Assembly (NCBI GenBank): GCA_009733775.1
Contig: WOGZ01000047.1
Location: forward strand, 1 to 64,000
Length of the DNA stretch: 64,000 bases
Direction of reading: 5' to 3'
Source of the DNA: Alectoria sarmentosa
Lineage: Eukaryota > Ascomycota > Lecanoromycetes > Lecanorales > Parmeliaceae
Numbering within the stretch: the first letter of the stretch is position 1; each line of letters starts with the position of its first letter. The notes beneath the pieces were generated by a model. The model was not told the DNA's origin. It saw only the letters and a program-made list of their open reading frames with translations, and did not search any database. A program made the translations under genes and the position numbers. Below are positions 31,619 through 43,051 of the stretch, one piece after another.

Positions 31619-33462
31619 TGCGAGTGATGATGGTATTATTATTGAGGTTTGGAGGATGTGGGAGGTGTAAGAAGTGAGATGTTGTTGACTTGAAGCGACT
31701 GTGTTGCTGATGATGATGAAATAGATCCTAAGCGACTGTGATTGTTGATGTTGATGAAAAGTGAGCGAAATGTGAAGAAGACTTTTTTTTTGTTTGTGTA
31801 GAGTGAGATGATGGTAAGAAAAAAGGAAAGTGGAAAGCGAGGAATGCGGGCTGTTTATGAATTAATTGGCGGCACGGAAAACCTGCTAGTCGCTCCTTCC
31901 ACGGGTCGAGATTGGTCGCACTGGGAGATCTGCCACTATCCACCACCGCTGCTAGCACCCAACCTCCTCCCCCAATTAATTCAAACCAACCACCAACACC
32001 CTCCCCCCCCCAACCCCAAAATTCCATTTCCACCAACCAGGAAAGGCCAAGGTCAAAGGTGTTATTACCTAATTTTAGCATATCTCGGATATCTAAAGTA
32101 AAGACTAAGGGCGCAAAAGGCTGGTAAAATAAATTACCAAATTGCTGGTGTTGCCCCTGACATTGCCCGGAACTAGCCTACCTCGTTTTTATAACGCTCG
32201 CCATCCCATTCGGCCGCCATCCTGCCCCCTACAATCGCAGACCGCCCCGCTTTTACCTTTCACATCTGGATTTGATTGGATATCCTACCTGACCCTTGCC
32301 TACATGGATATCGTGGAAGCTTATTAGTACCGGGCAGCAAGATCTACGCTTTGCTAAGACAGGCAAAGCTCGATGGATTTTCATAAATAGGAGTCGTCAG
32401 CCCTTTTTCTTTCTGACGGACTCGTGGAGGTGCCAGGCTTGCCACAGCGGAGGACAATGCCCGGGCACTTTTCCTCAACTTTCCAGCCATTCACTAAGTT
32501 TGTGCACTGCATGACTCTATTCTCTTCCATCTCTGTGGAACCCAGCCTCGCCGTCGCTGGTCCGTGAGACGAAAAAAGCATCATGAATCTATCGCCTCGG
32601 CTCAATTTCCTCCACGAAGGTCATGGCGTGAAAAGGCTGATCTCCCAGCCTACTGAAAAGTAGCTGAAAAGAGCGGAGCAATAAACCGGTAGCGTCTGTG
32701 CCTTCGAACTTTTTTTTCCACCCCATCGACTTTTGGCTAGCCTTGTAGCAGAAACGAGCGTACAGATCCTGAAACGGCAGAAGCGAGACGTCAAGAAGCT
32801 GGGTGGCTGCATGGTGCATGATGCTGCGCCAAGGCAAGGAGTGCAGAGTGCAGGGTGCAGACTCGAAACAGGCCCCGTTGCAGCGGACAGCGACATGTCT
32901 GCAGAAAATTGAAGAGGGCATTTTTGCGTGGCTCGCATGGACCATGGACCATGGACCCAAATGCTTGTCGCTTTCTCTTGGCGGTGAGTGAGTAATAAAG
33001 GGAAGCAGACTGGCCCGAGTTGCCACTCAGAGTACGGCCGTGCTCCCGAGGCCGGGAATATCTAATACTCGTAAAGGATGGTGTGAGGGTCGTTATCTTG
33101 TATCTCCACGTAATCACGATGTCATGCATTTCAAGCAATATGATAGGTCCATAAGACTTGGAATTAAGACCTAGGGGATTCTTCGTACTATGTACATACT
33201 ACTTTCATCACCGAGAATCTCTCCAGTATCTAATACGCGTGCCACCACCGGTTGAATCGAATGCCATCACGATAAATTACCGAAAGGCGTATTGAGACGG
33301 GGTTTTCTCCGTTGCAAGCTAATGACAAAAGCCTCCATCGGTCGTCAGAACTCAGACGCATGGACAATTGTCCAAATAATCTTAGTTCCAGCCTCGTGGG
33401 GTATCTTAAAATCCCGCCCTTCTAGAGAGCTACCTACTCTTCTTCACCTTCACCTGACCTCT
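31619..33462. other. Long intergenic region
   Basis: About 1.84 kb between two minus-strand genes. It includes the promoter of the PIR-type gene (T-rich run near 31,785) and a C-rich run near 32,005. The ORFs at 32,589-33,138 overlap on both strands and show no recognisable domain. No further feature supported. Confidence 0.4.
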
Positions 33463-34400
33463 TCATAACAGCCAGACAGTAAATCCCACAATAGCACCAA
33501 CGAGCCAGAAACCCGAGTACTCAAGCAGAGTTTGCTTTGCAGCACCACTGGTTGTGGAAGACGTACTGCTGTCGTTCGTGCCATTCGGAAGTGTTCCATT
33601 GATGATCAATGTTTTGGTGCCATTGACGTCTCCAACGTGAATCAGTGTGCTATTCTCGTCCGCAGCGCTCCCATTGCCCACAAGCGAATCCAGATAGGTC
33701 GTATTCGAGTTGTTGTCACATCCGCAGGCGCTGTACATCTGGCACAAGCAAGTCACAGGAAGGGTTTCGTTTTGACCTTGGGGCTCCGAAGAGTTGGTGC
33801 GATTGTGGAAGCTGTAATCATGGTTGTAGGGGTATTCATATGCTCCGTATAGCCAGAGACCTGGGAAGATTCCGAGCGCTGCTCCGGCCAACGCAAAGGG
33901 TAGGATACCGCCGGGTGATCTTCCTCCGGATCTGTATGATGATGTGGCACCGCCAGCATAGTACCTGCCGCCACCATACGAAGGACTTACTGAGGAGGAA
34001 GAGCTGTAGTAGTGTCAGTATTCATGGGTTTTAGCCCATGTCGCGAAGCAACTCACCTCGTGGTCCCACGAGAGCCACTTGTGCTGCCAGTACTACCGCT
34101 GCTCCCAGATTTGGCTCCTCCCGATGATCCAGAAGAGCTACCAGAGCTTCCTGAGGACGAACTCGACGAGCCTGATGATGAATGTCCCCCACCCCCACTC
34201 GATCCACCGCCACCTCTTCTCTTTTCAAGATAGCTTAGAACCTCTTCATCGAAGCGTTCGTTCAGTGGAGCAAGTAGCGGTTCTGACTCTGCCTCTCGGC
34301 GTGAGATAGCTCCTTGGGAATATCGTGTAGATCGTATGAAGAAAGATGAGGCAGTTGATATTGCTGCCAGAGCGATCGCTGTTATCTCAAAGAGCTTCAT
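33463..34400 (-). CDS. Secreted Gly/Ser-rich protein of the DUF7732 type, 2 exons
   Basis: Exons 34057-34400 and 33463-34003 give 294 residues. It has a signal peptide (MKLFEITAIALAAISTASS), a dibasic site (LEKRRGGGG) and a long Gly/Ser-repeat region crossing the intron. A conserved block GIFPGLWLYGAYEYPYNH precedes CLCQMYSACGCDDN-like sequence (here LCQMYSACGCDNN). The C-terminus is Ser/Thr-rich, N-glycosylation-rich and ends in a hydrophobic helix (YSGFWLVGAIVGFTVWLL), either a GPI signal or a membrane anchor. The block resembles what I remember as the fungal DUF7732 family; function unknown. The intron is GTGAGT..CTACAG. Confidence 0.7.
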
Positions 34401-34984
34401 CGTATGTTGTAGTAGTCGTTGAAAATGTAATGTGGTTGTGCTGTTCAATGCGACGAGTGCGTTTGTGTCGTGTATGATTCCTTGGCTGAAAGGGTCAGAT
34501 CCAAGAGTGTTTGAAAGCCGTCTGTTTTCGTTTCAGGAATGTTTGCCTCAATGCAGGTAGCCATTCATATAGTGTTTGCTCTTCACAAAGAACCCAAAAA
34601 TGACGATGCCAATACCCGAAAATGCGGGCTCGACATCGTCACTGCCTTGGCCCAATGGAGCCGGCTCCGACAACTGGCAGGGCTGAGTGCTCTGCTCTGA
34701 TGACTAAGCATTGAGTTACCAATCATAAATCTTTCTTTGCGGATGGCTGTACTGCGGACGGTTTCGCTGTTTATGTTCACCCTACTCGCTACACAGCACA
34801 CTTTAAAAAGTCTCAATTGCGCCACCAAGTGTAGAACCCAGGCCTCCTTACAGCCTCATACTCGGTGCAAGGGCAACACCAAAAGGCATTATTATGGCTG
34901 TCCCGCGTTAAACACTCCTTTGTGTGTACTCCGCCAAGGCGACTCAACAGGATAGGCAAAAAGGGAGTCAGCCGATGTTCGATA
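34401..34984. other. Intergenic region
   Basis: About 580 bp that should contain the promoter of the DUF7732-type gene. No recognised motif or gene. Confidence 0.4.
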
Positions 34985-36066
34985 AAACAAGCCAATTACG
35001 CTAGATTTATTACTCCAGGACGCTTTTATCATGGAAGGGCTCAAGGATGTTCTCGAGCTTCTCAGCCGGCAGCCAATGAATGGTTTCCTGATATCCATCA
35101 ACTCTTCAAATAGGATTTAATGTTTTCTTCTTAATGATGTCCCTTGAGGCCATTATGTACCTGTCTGGTCCCATCCACTGCATTTCAATACCATTATTAA
35201 ACAATTGCAGAGTACTCGTCTGCCTCCATCTGCTCTCGAGGTAACATAACACGGTAGGCGGCGTAATCAGTAAATGTGCCGTAGTCCTTGACGCCGTGCT
35301 ATGCGGCCATTTGACGCCGAACGTCGCTCTTGATTTCATCTGCAGTAATCTATCCCCTGGACGTCACCTGCACACGAGCTGTGTATTTGGGATCGACTTT
35401 GATCACTTTGTGATCGAGGCGGACATCGACCTGCTCTATATAGACGCCTTCGAGAAGAATACGTCGTAGGCCGCTGCGGTGGGTTATAGATAGGGGAGCA
35501 TTATAATTCTTACCAATTTACTTCACATTTTCAGCAGCTATACTATATAATAGGCAGATGCCCATACCGAGGGCATTGGTGGCATCAAAGGCGCTATGCC
35601 TATCTCCTTGTTGTGCTGCCACCTCCTAAGTGAATTCTTGATCATGTTGATGCTGCCCATGATTCTATTGAGGAGTCCAATGAGCCCTAGAATTCCTGGC
35701 GGCATTGGGAGCCATCTGAATTTCTGCACCGACTTTACCGGTTTTGTGTACTTGTTCGAGGATGACGACATGGTGCCCAGCTCGCTTGAGACCAGTGTCA
35801 TATTAGCAAAGTCTTCCATAGCTTCCATGGCTTTCCCATCGTACCTATAGCAGCAGCTAGACCAATGCCTCCTCCAACAATGATGACCTGGAAAATATTC
35901 TTGCTTTTGAGGTCCCAATTGAGATTGTCCTTGAAATGCTCCAAGTAGCAAACAGATTTGCTGGCTGCTCCGAAGTAGAACGAACATGGCTCTTGGAGCG
36001 GCTTGCTGTCGGCCAGTCTCCCAAATTGATGCCGTAACTAGCACCACTTTCGGAAGACTTACTCAT
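34985..36066 (-). pseudogene. FAD-dependent monooxygenase (salicylate-hydroxylase type), broken
   Basis: Minus-strand pieces in changing frames follow the class A flavin monooxygenase order. FQVIIVGGGIGLAAAI (Rossmann GxGxxG, about 35,850-35,900) is followed by GHHVVILEQV, then VGAEIQMAPNAAR, then HRSGLRRILLEGVYIEQVDV with RLDHKVIKVDP, then TDYAAYRVMLPREQM and WMGPDRYIMA. This is the N-terminal and central part of salicylate-1-monooxygenase-like enzymes. Several stops and frame changes are not removable by plausible introns, and the C-terminal half is missing after about 35,000. The start near 36,066 is uncertain. Confidence 0.75.
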
Positions 36067-36432
36067 ACGAGTGATCCCTCAAGAGAAGCATAGGGTATTG
36101 CTACTGTTTAACAAATTGTTTTACTCGGTAGAAAAAGTGAAAACGCTAGCAGGCGCCAGAGAAGCGATGAATATTTCCGCTCCGTTCCGCACTCCGAGTA
36201 ATATTGAAAAACTTTGGGTGCATCTCCATGATCCCTTAAATTTGCAATAAATTGCCATACTTGACCGTTTCTACTACTCAGCAGTGATGAGATTTGGTAT
36301 ACCGATCTTGCGTAACATCTTTCAAAATCATCACCATCTATTAGCTATATACATCAGGCTTCTTACCACTATACACAATATTCACGACCTGTACTATCAC
36401 TTCGGGGATTCATCGAACTTCTAACCGCGGAC
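36067..36432. other. Promoter region of the LYS1 gene
   Basis: About 365 bp, moderately AT-rich, between the broken monooxygenase gene and LYS1. I see no clear Lys14-type site or TATA box. Confidence 0.4.
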
Positions 36433-37997
36433 ATGACTATATCTAAGCCAACCCTTCATCTGGTAAGCGGTCTAACATTGATGATAGGCCTCACTGATTG
36501 GGCATTTTAGCGGTCCGAGACCAAGCCTCTTGAGCATCGGAGCGCTCTGACACCGGCCGTAGTACGCCAACTCGTAGCTCATGGTTTTCATGTCAACGTG
36601 GAGAGAAGTCCTGTGCGGATTTTCGAGGACTCCGAGTATGAAGCAGCTGGCGGCAAACTCGTGCCCGAAGGCCAATGGCCCGATGCGCCCGTCGACCATA
36701 TAATCATCGGCTTGAAGGAGTTACCTTCCGAGCCGGATTTCCCTCTGAAAGTGATCATCTGTCCCCAGTCCCAAGTTTCAATCTTCTGGACCTTAACGCT
36801 GAGTAACAATAGCACACTCATATCCAATTCTCTCACTGCTTCAAAGGCCAGGCTGGATTTGAGCAAGTATTGGGTCGCTTCCCTGCTGGCAAAGGGACGT
36901 TGTACGATCTCGAGTTTTTGGAGGATCCAACTACTGGTGTGAGGGTGGCCGCATTTGGTATGATTCGATGTGTAGAATCAAAAGACAATACTGATTTGGC
37001 GAAGGTTATCATGCAGGCTTTGCCGGAGCTGCTCTGGCGATTATGGACTTTGGATGGCAATTAAGATATGGTGGTAAAACACCAATGCCAGGCAAACACT
37101 TCTACAGGAATGAAGGAGATCTTATCAAGGAGGTTCAAGCAGAGCTGGAAATGGGGCTTGCAAAGAATCATGGCAAGCTCCCTCGTGTGCTCGTCATTGG
37201 CGCTTTGGGAAGATGTGGGAAGGGGGCTCTGGATTTATGCAGATCTGTAGGAATTCCCGATGAGAATCTGCTCAAATGGGATTTACCAGAGACCAAGATA
37301 GGCGGCCCTTTCGTGGAAATCAGAGACTCCGATGTGAGTGTTCCGACCTACTTATAGATGTGTGTGAGCATCGCTAACAGGAGAAGATATTTATCAACTG
37401 CATTTATTTGGATAAAGAGATTCCGAAGTTTGTGACCGAGGATTTTCTTCGAGATGGAGTTAGACGACTGAGTGTAGTGTGCGACGTGTCTTGTACGTAT
37501 ACGCCTTCAATTCAAGGATAAGCAAGCCCAAACTTACTTCAAGCTGTAGGCGATACAACAAATCAGAACAACCCGTGAGTGCAGGCCTGTCAGAGCTTTG
37601 ACGTGTATTCCTAGATGACAAAAGGCATACTGACATTGCACCGTGGAAGGATTCCTTTCTGCAACAAGCCTACCTACTTCGATAGCCCAACGATCCAGCT
37701 ACCTGACTATTCGAATCCGCCTTTGAGCTACATTACGATCGATCATCTCCCCTCTCTGTTACCACGAGGTAGCTGTCTTCCAGTCCTGCTTATGCAATTC
37801 TTAATGATGCTTACCATGGAATAGAGGCATCCGAGAAATTCAGCGAGGCACTGTTGCCAAGCCTACTCGAATTGGAGAACAAATCGAAAAGTCCAGTATG
37901 GCTGAACGCCGAGAGACTGTTCAACGAGAAAGTGAAGGAACTGGAGAAGGCAAGAGGTCTTCAAAACAGGAGTGTTGTTCCTATCGGCGAGCCTTGA
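36433..37997 (+). CDS. LYS1: Saccharopine dehydrogenase (NAD+, L-lysine-forming), 8 exons
   Basis: Exons 36433-36462, 36511-36750, 36813-36957, 37005-37333, 37381-37492, 37550-37574, 37650-37768 and 37825-37997 join in phase to 390 residues. The enzyme carries out the last step of the fungal alpha-aminoadipate lysine pathway: saccharopine plus NAD+ to lysine and 2-oxoglutarate. Recognised blocks are RSETKPLEHRSALTP, DHIIIGLKELP, HTHIQFSHCFKGQAGFEQVL, FGYHAGFAGAALAIMDFGWQ, VLVIGALGRCGKGALDLC (dinucleotide-binding loop), CDVSCDTTNQ and SYITIDHLPSLLPREASE. All seven introns are GT-AG with AG acceptors and lie between 46 and 75 nt. The gene looks intact. C-terminal tail GEP is not a peroxisomal signal. 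Confidence 0.92.
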
Positions 37998-39252
37998 AAG
38001 TATCTGCACGGGCACTTCTGTGGGTATGGCAGCAGCCTTCCGCCGACGCAGCTACGCCTAGACATTGGGTTTCAACGCCAAAATGATACTTCCTTAGAGA
38101 AACACCAAAATCCCCCGATTGTAAGATTGCATTTGGCTTCTGTCGGCTGTTTTTGAAATGCAGAAGAACACGGACTTGAAACAAATCCTCGTCGTCTGCT
38201 GCCCTGTTGCCATGAGGTCCAGTGATAAGTCGCTCTCTTTGAAAGGAGAAGATTATAAAGATTACAATTGTCTTACGATTTGGACCCTCAGATATGGAAG
38301 CCAATATCACGTGACTTGGCAAGCTTTCCACTAATGGTTAGCCCCGCGCCGTAGCTAAGATAACCCATAGTGATACATATCGGCATATCCTGGCTCAAGC
38401 TTCAGAGAATGGACAACAAAGCGCAAGCCTGAACACCAGACTTGAGGAATCAGAAGCTTCCCAAGCGCTTGTAGCAGTGATCAATGGACTGCGTAAGTAC
38501 AATGGACTTGGGTCCATTGTTTTCTTATCGCTGCAACTTCCGAGTAGCTCGAGGTTCGGGAGTGTTTGCGGTAGTATGATGTGTGTAAACGACTCTTGGC
38601 CAGTCCGTCTGCCACATGTCCACGGCTTTGATAAGTCAGCATTTCAAAGCAGCCAGTCAAAGACAGATTACGAAACTAATACACCCGGGTGGAGCCTTGA
38701 GTGGGATAAGATGCACGTCTTGCTTGTTGGTCGCACCTTCCAGAAATCGAAGAAATCGCCAAGGCTTTACTTAGGTCTGCAAAGGTCCAACGACTTTCCA
38801 CCGACTTCCGAGATGTGGGTTTTATGACAAGTCCCTCCTTCTGAAAATCTAGAGTAAGCGATCAATGAGCACTAATGCAAGTCGTCTTTCTTGTAAAAGA
38901 TATCTCCTCCCACTCCATTTCTGCCTTCGACATACTGTAATCGTTGTACGTCTTCCGTCTGCCGTAGATAGAGTCATCTCTACTATATTTCCGCTCGAAT
39001 ACAATCTCTCTCGAGCGAGAACGTGCCCTTCGTGTATCTAGCAACCAATGCAGCTCGAGAAACGCCAGTTCAGTTGTGTCATGCTCTATTCGTGAACGAG
39101 TGAAATAATACGACCAAAACACCGTAAACCTGATAAAGCTGTGAACAGTTTGATCGGACAAAATCTGCCTCTTCCGGGGCCAAGTATACCTCTGACGGCT
39201 AGAAACTCTCTACAGCAGTCCATCAAGGCACCCGGATTGCAAAGTCGCCAAA
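37998..39252. other. Intergenic region with possible gene fragments
   Basis: About 1.25 kb. A stretch near 38,390-38,490 reads ILAQASENGQQ, then NTRLEESEASQALVAVINGL, before a GTAAGT, which looks like an exon fragment of an unknown gene. No complete reading frame or domain could be assembled. Confidence 0.4.
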
Positions 39253-41575
39253 ATGTCTATTTTTATGAACCCGTTTCAGAAGCACGAAGTCAGTGACTTC
39301 CCTGATGTTTATGTGCCCTTAGCACATGCAACGCGAAACGCTTCTGTGGTTGCAGATCACAATGAAAAACTGGGCCTTTCCACGGATAATCCTGTAAATG
39401 AAAAAGCAGGTGAAGCCAACGTTGGTGGTGAATACAGTGCAAATACAGTGGAGGGTCTTCGGGCAGAGATAGACCTGGGTACGCTAGGAAGAGGCCTTTT
39501 GCGCAGACAGCTGGTAATCTGAGTCTAGATATTGCTGCTTCCGGACATGACACCGCCTACGATCGTACGTGATATGCTCCTCCTTGCTTTACCCCGAATT
39601 CTGCTATTCTGCTGCGCCACCCTGATGAGCCTTTGGAGAAACCCTCAACTGCAATTGCATGGAATTTGACAGGAAATAGGAAAGTCAAAGGTCATTAACA
39701 AGGCCATCATGGATATCGGAATGGGATCCTACCAATGGCAGCTCTTCGTCCTTTGTGGTTTTGGATGGTTGGCGGACAAGTAAGTTTTGATCCCTCCTGA
39801 GGTTGAGCGCTTCGACCTTCGTTCACCTCCATGGGCATCTTTTCCTTCTCCATACTCCTTTGACGGGACGGCAACCTCTGCAGTGATGCCAGCTACGCTG
39901 AGATGTATACTGACCACACCTGTCCATAGCCTGGTGCTTCAGGTACGCTCCAAGCGCCAGAATAACCTTGAAACTATGAACTGACTAACTGGTCAGGTAG
40001 TGGCACTTACTTTGCCATCCTTGACGTCTGAATTTGGTGTAGACTCCAACAATGTCCGATACACTTCGTGCGCCACCTTCATCGGACTATGCCTTGGGGC
40101 TTCATTTTGGGGCATTGGGGCGGACCTTGTTGGTCGACGCTTAGCGTTCAATACAACCCTCTTCCTCGCCGGAGTATTTGGTATCGCCGTTGGTGGCGGT
40201 CCAAGCTGGGTCGGCACCTGTGGACTTTATGCTGCGATGGGATTCGGTGTCGGTGGGAATCTGCCTGTCGATGGGGTATGCCTTGTTTTTATCAACGATA
40301 TGGTGATAATACTGATTTCCTAGTAGGCGCTCTTTCTAGAATTCCTGCCAACTGCGTCTCAGAACTTATTGACTCTCTTATCTATATGGTGGCCGCTTGG
40401 CCAACTGCTTGGGTCGCTCATTGCTTGGGGGTTCCTCTCAAATTATACATGTAGTCCGGACCTCGACTCTTGTGATGTCTCAGCTCCGCCATGTTGCTCT
40501 AAAGCTGACAATTGGGGCTGGAGATATCTCAATATCACGGTCGGGGCTATCGTCTTTTTGATGTTTACAGCTCGATTCTTCTTCTTCCATCTCTTCGAGT
40601 CGCCCAAATACCTCCTTTCGAAGGGTCGTCAGGCTGAGGCAGTTGCAACGGTTCATGGGATAGCCTACAAGAACAAGCGTAAGACTTGGCTTTCCGAAGA
40701 AGTCCTGAATGCCATTGGCGGTGATCCAGCGGTGGTTGACAACGCCAAGCTCTCCCATGCAGATATCGTGAAGCGAACTCTCGGCAAGTTCTCGAAAGAT
40801 CGAATCGCGCCTCTTTTCGCAACCAGGCGTCTAGGAGTTATGAGTACGTACTAGTGCAATCTATAAGCATCGTCTGCCTTAACTTGCGCCTCTAGTCTGG
40901 CAGCTGGGAAAGATGTGGCTGATGTGAAACTGCAGCATGCCTCATCTGGCTTTGCTGGGCAACGATTGGAATGGGGTACCCTCTTTTCAATGCCTTTCTC
41001 CCGCAGTATTTTCAGAACACTGGGAAGGCGAACACAGCACCTACGCCGAACAGCATTGTGTACCGCAATTACGCTATCACCTCGATCGTTGGCGTCCCAG
41101 GATCAATCATTGCCGCCTATACGGTCGACGTCAAATACATCGGCCGCAAGTACACCATTGCAATCTCCACACTAATCACCGGAGTTCTCCTGTTTTGCTT
41201 CACAATTAGTGATGATCCCAACTTCCAGCTTACCTTCAGCAGTCTTGAAGCCTTTTTCCAAAGTACGTTCCATCATTCTCCAACTTCCACATTGACAGTG
41301 ACGGTGATAAGAATACTAATTTGGAAATAGACATAATGTACGGCGTGCTGTATGCATATACCCCTGAGGTCTTCCCAGCCCCAAATCGAGGCACAGGGAC
41401 TGGAATTGCATCTTTCTTCAACCGGCTCGCGGGTCTATGCGCACCCATTGTCGCAGTGCACGCGGGGGGTGTGAACCCGAATGCACCTATCTACGCTTCC
41501 GGGTCGTTGATCCTTACGGCTTTCATTGTGATGTGTTGCTTCCCGATTGAGACCAGAGGAAAGCAGAGTCTCTGA
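39253..41575 (+). CDS. MFS transporter, sugar/SV2-like, 8 exons
   Basis: Exons 39253-39478, 39529-39564, 39680-39779, 39930-39942, 39997-40275, 40327-40843, 40936-41262 and 41331-41575 give 580 residues with consistent phases. After a polar tail of about 75 residues comes VINKAIMDIGMGSYQWQLF, typical of fungal SV2-like/sugar-transporter-family proteins. Then follow FGWLADN, GADLVGRRLAFN (MFS loop 2-3), GGNLPVDGALFLEFLP, WRYLNITVGAI, SPKYLLSKGRQAEAV, YIGRKYTI and YTPEVFPAPNRGTGTGIASF. About 12 membrane segments. Substrate unknown (sugar, organic anion or phosphate). Exon 4 is only 13 nt. The gene is convergent with the quinone oxidoreductase gene, 148 bp away. Confidence 0.88.
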
Positions 41576-41723
41576 TTGGCGCCTTCTGCGTATTGAGAGG
41601 AGATTTGAGGGACTAGTCGTTCGTGTGTTCTCTAGATGAGTTAATCGTCGACGATATCAATACTCAAACGTTATGGGAAGGAAAGGGGATATCCAGTTTC
41701 AGCGTTACCGAGATAACGATTCC

Positions 41724-42795
41724 CTATAGCTTACTCTGCGCATCTTGAGGTACAGAGATGACAACCTTCCCCCAGGTCTCCCTTCGTCCAAGCATTTCTA
41801 ACGCCTCGCCTATTTTTTCCAATCCAGTAAAGGTCCGATCCGAATATACGGTCCCCGTGAATTTGCCCTCAGCCATCAACCGAAATAAGCCCCTCCAAAC
41901 CTCCTCCACTGTCTCTGGTTCTTCGCTCGCGTACATCCCCCAATGCAGCCCCACCAGACTGACATTCTTCAACAAGACCCTGTTCATAGCCACCTTCTCA
42001 ATGTCCCCTGCCGCAAACCCAATGACCAAGATCCGCCCATTCCAAGCTGTACACTTCAAGCTCGTGTTCACCATCCCCACAGGATCATAAACGATATCCA
42101 CCCCTTTCCCCCTCGGCGTCAATTTCTTGACCTCATCCTCCCACCCCTTTTTATTATAATCAATGGCATAATCTGCCCCAAACCCTTTCGCGACTTCTAA
42201 TTTCCGCGCTGAACCTGCCGTCGCTATCACTGTTGCTCCGAAAGCTTTGGCTATTTGAACAGCTGCTAGGCCCACCCCACCAGCCGCTGCGTGTACGAGG
42301 ACGTAGTCACCTTTCTTCACGCCAGCTCTCGTGACCAGCGCACCGTAACTCGTCGGCGCCGTCACCATCAGGCCCGCTGCGTCGACGAATCCCCATCCTT
42401 TTGGCACAGGCCTCAGCGCCGTCTCCGTTGCGCAGACATGTGTGGCATAACCGCCCTGTGCGGCGCCAAAGACTTTGTCTCCTATTTTGAACGCTGGGGA
42501 AAGACTGGAAGAAGGAGTCGAGAGGACGACGCCGGAAAACTCGCTACCTGAGATCCAGGGCAGAGGGGGCTGATGTTGGTATTTGCCGCGGATTTGGAGG
42601 AGGTCGAAGAAATTGGCGGCCGTTGCGTGGATGGCGATGAGGTATTGGTCGGGAGATGGGATGGGGTTAGGAAGGGACGAGACTGTGAGTTCTTGAGGGC
42701 CCTGGGGCTGGGTTAGTGAGTGTAGTTGAGGGCGAAGGTGGATGATGGGGAGAGGGGCATACTTTGAGGTATTCTTTGACTTGAATCGCACGCAT
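41724..42795 (-). CDS. Zinc-independent quinone oxidoreductase (MDR family), 2 exons
   Basis: Exons 42763-42795 and 41724-42701 give 336 residues. A medium-chain dehydrogenase/reductase of the NADPH:quinone-reductase branch: an N-terminal GroES-like domain with ANFFDLLQIRGKYQ and PWISGSEFSGVV, then the Rossmann domain with VHAAAGGVGLAAVQIAKAFG (AxxGxxG type) and DIVYDPVG. The zinc ligands of alcohol dehydrogenases are absent. It likely reduces quinones or enones in cytosol or mitochondria. I start at MRAIQVKEYLK and splice out a 61-nt GTATGC..CCCAG intron with a CTAAC branch site. The unspliced frame would start at 42842 and give a less family-like N-terminus. Confidence 0.9.
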
Positions 42796-43051
42796 TTTGA
42801 AGGAAAGAGTGTCACAAGCGTATGAACAAAGGAGTCACTCAATAAAAACCAGTATTAGCCTCCTCGAAGTCATTGTCGAGTCGTCGACTGTTAAGCCTAC
42901 TTTACTCGTACCATCAACGGACTGAAAGCGGGACATACGGGCCGAGGCATCTCGCATCAGCGGTCGACATCTGGTTTATACGTTGCGAGCTCCCTAAGTT
43001 TAGTATTCTTCTACTATCGTATCATTCGTACATTTCTTATCAATCGTGAGT

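Noticed and set aside
7006..42795. A single secondary-metabolite gene cluster
   Set aside because: No polyketide synthase, peptide synthetase or terpene synthase is present; the monooxygenase is a pseudogene and the biosynthetic genes belong to unrelated primary pathways.
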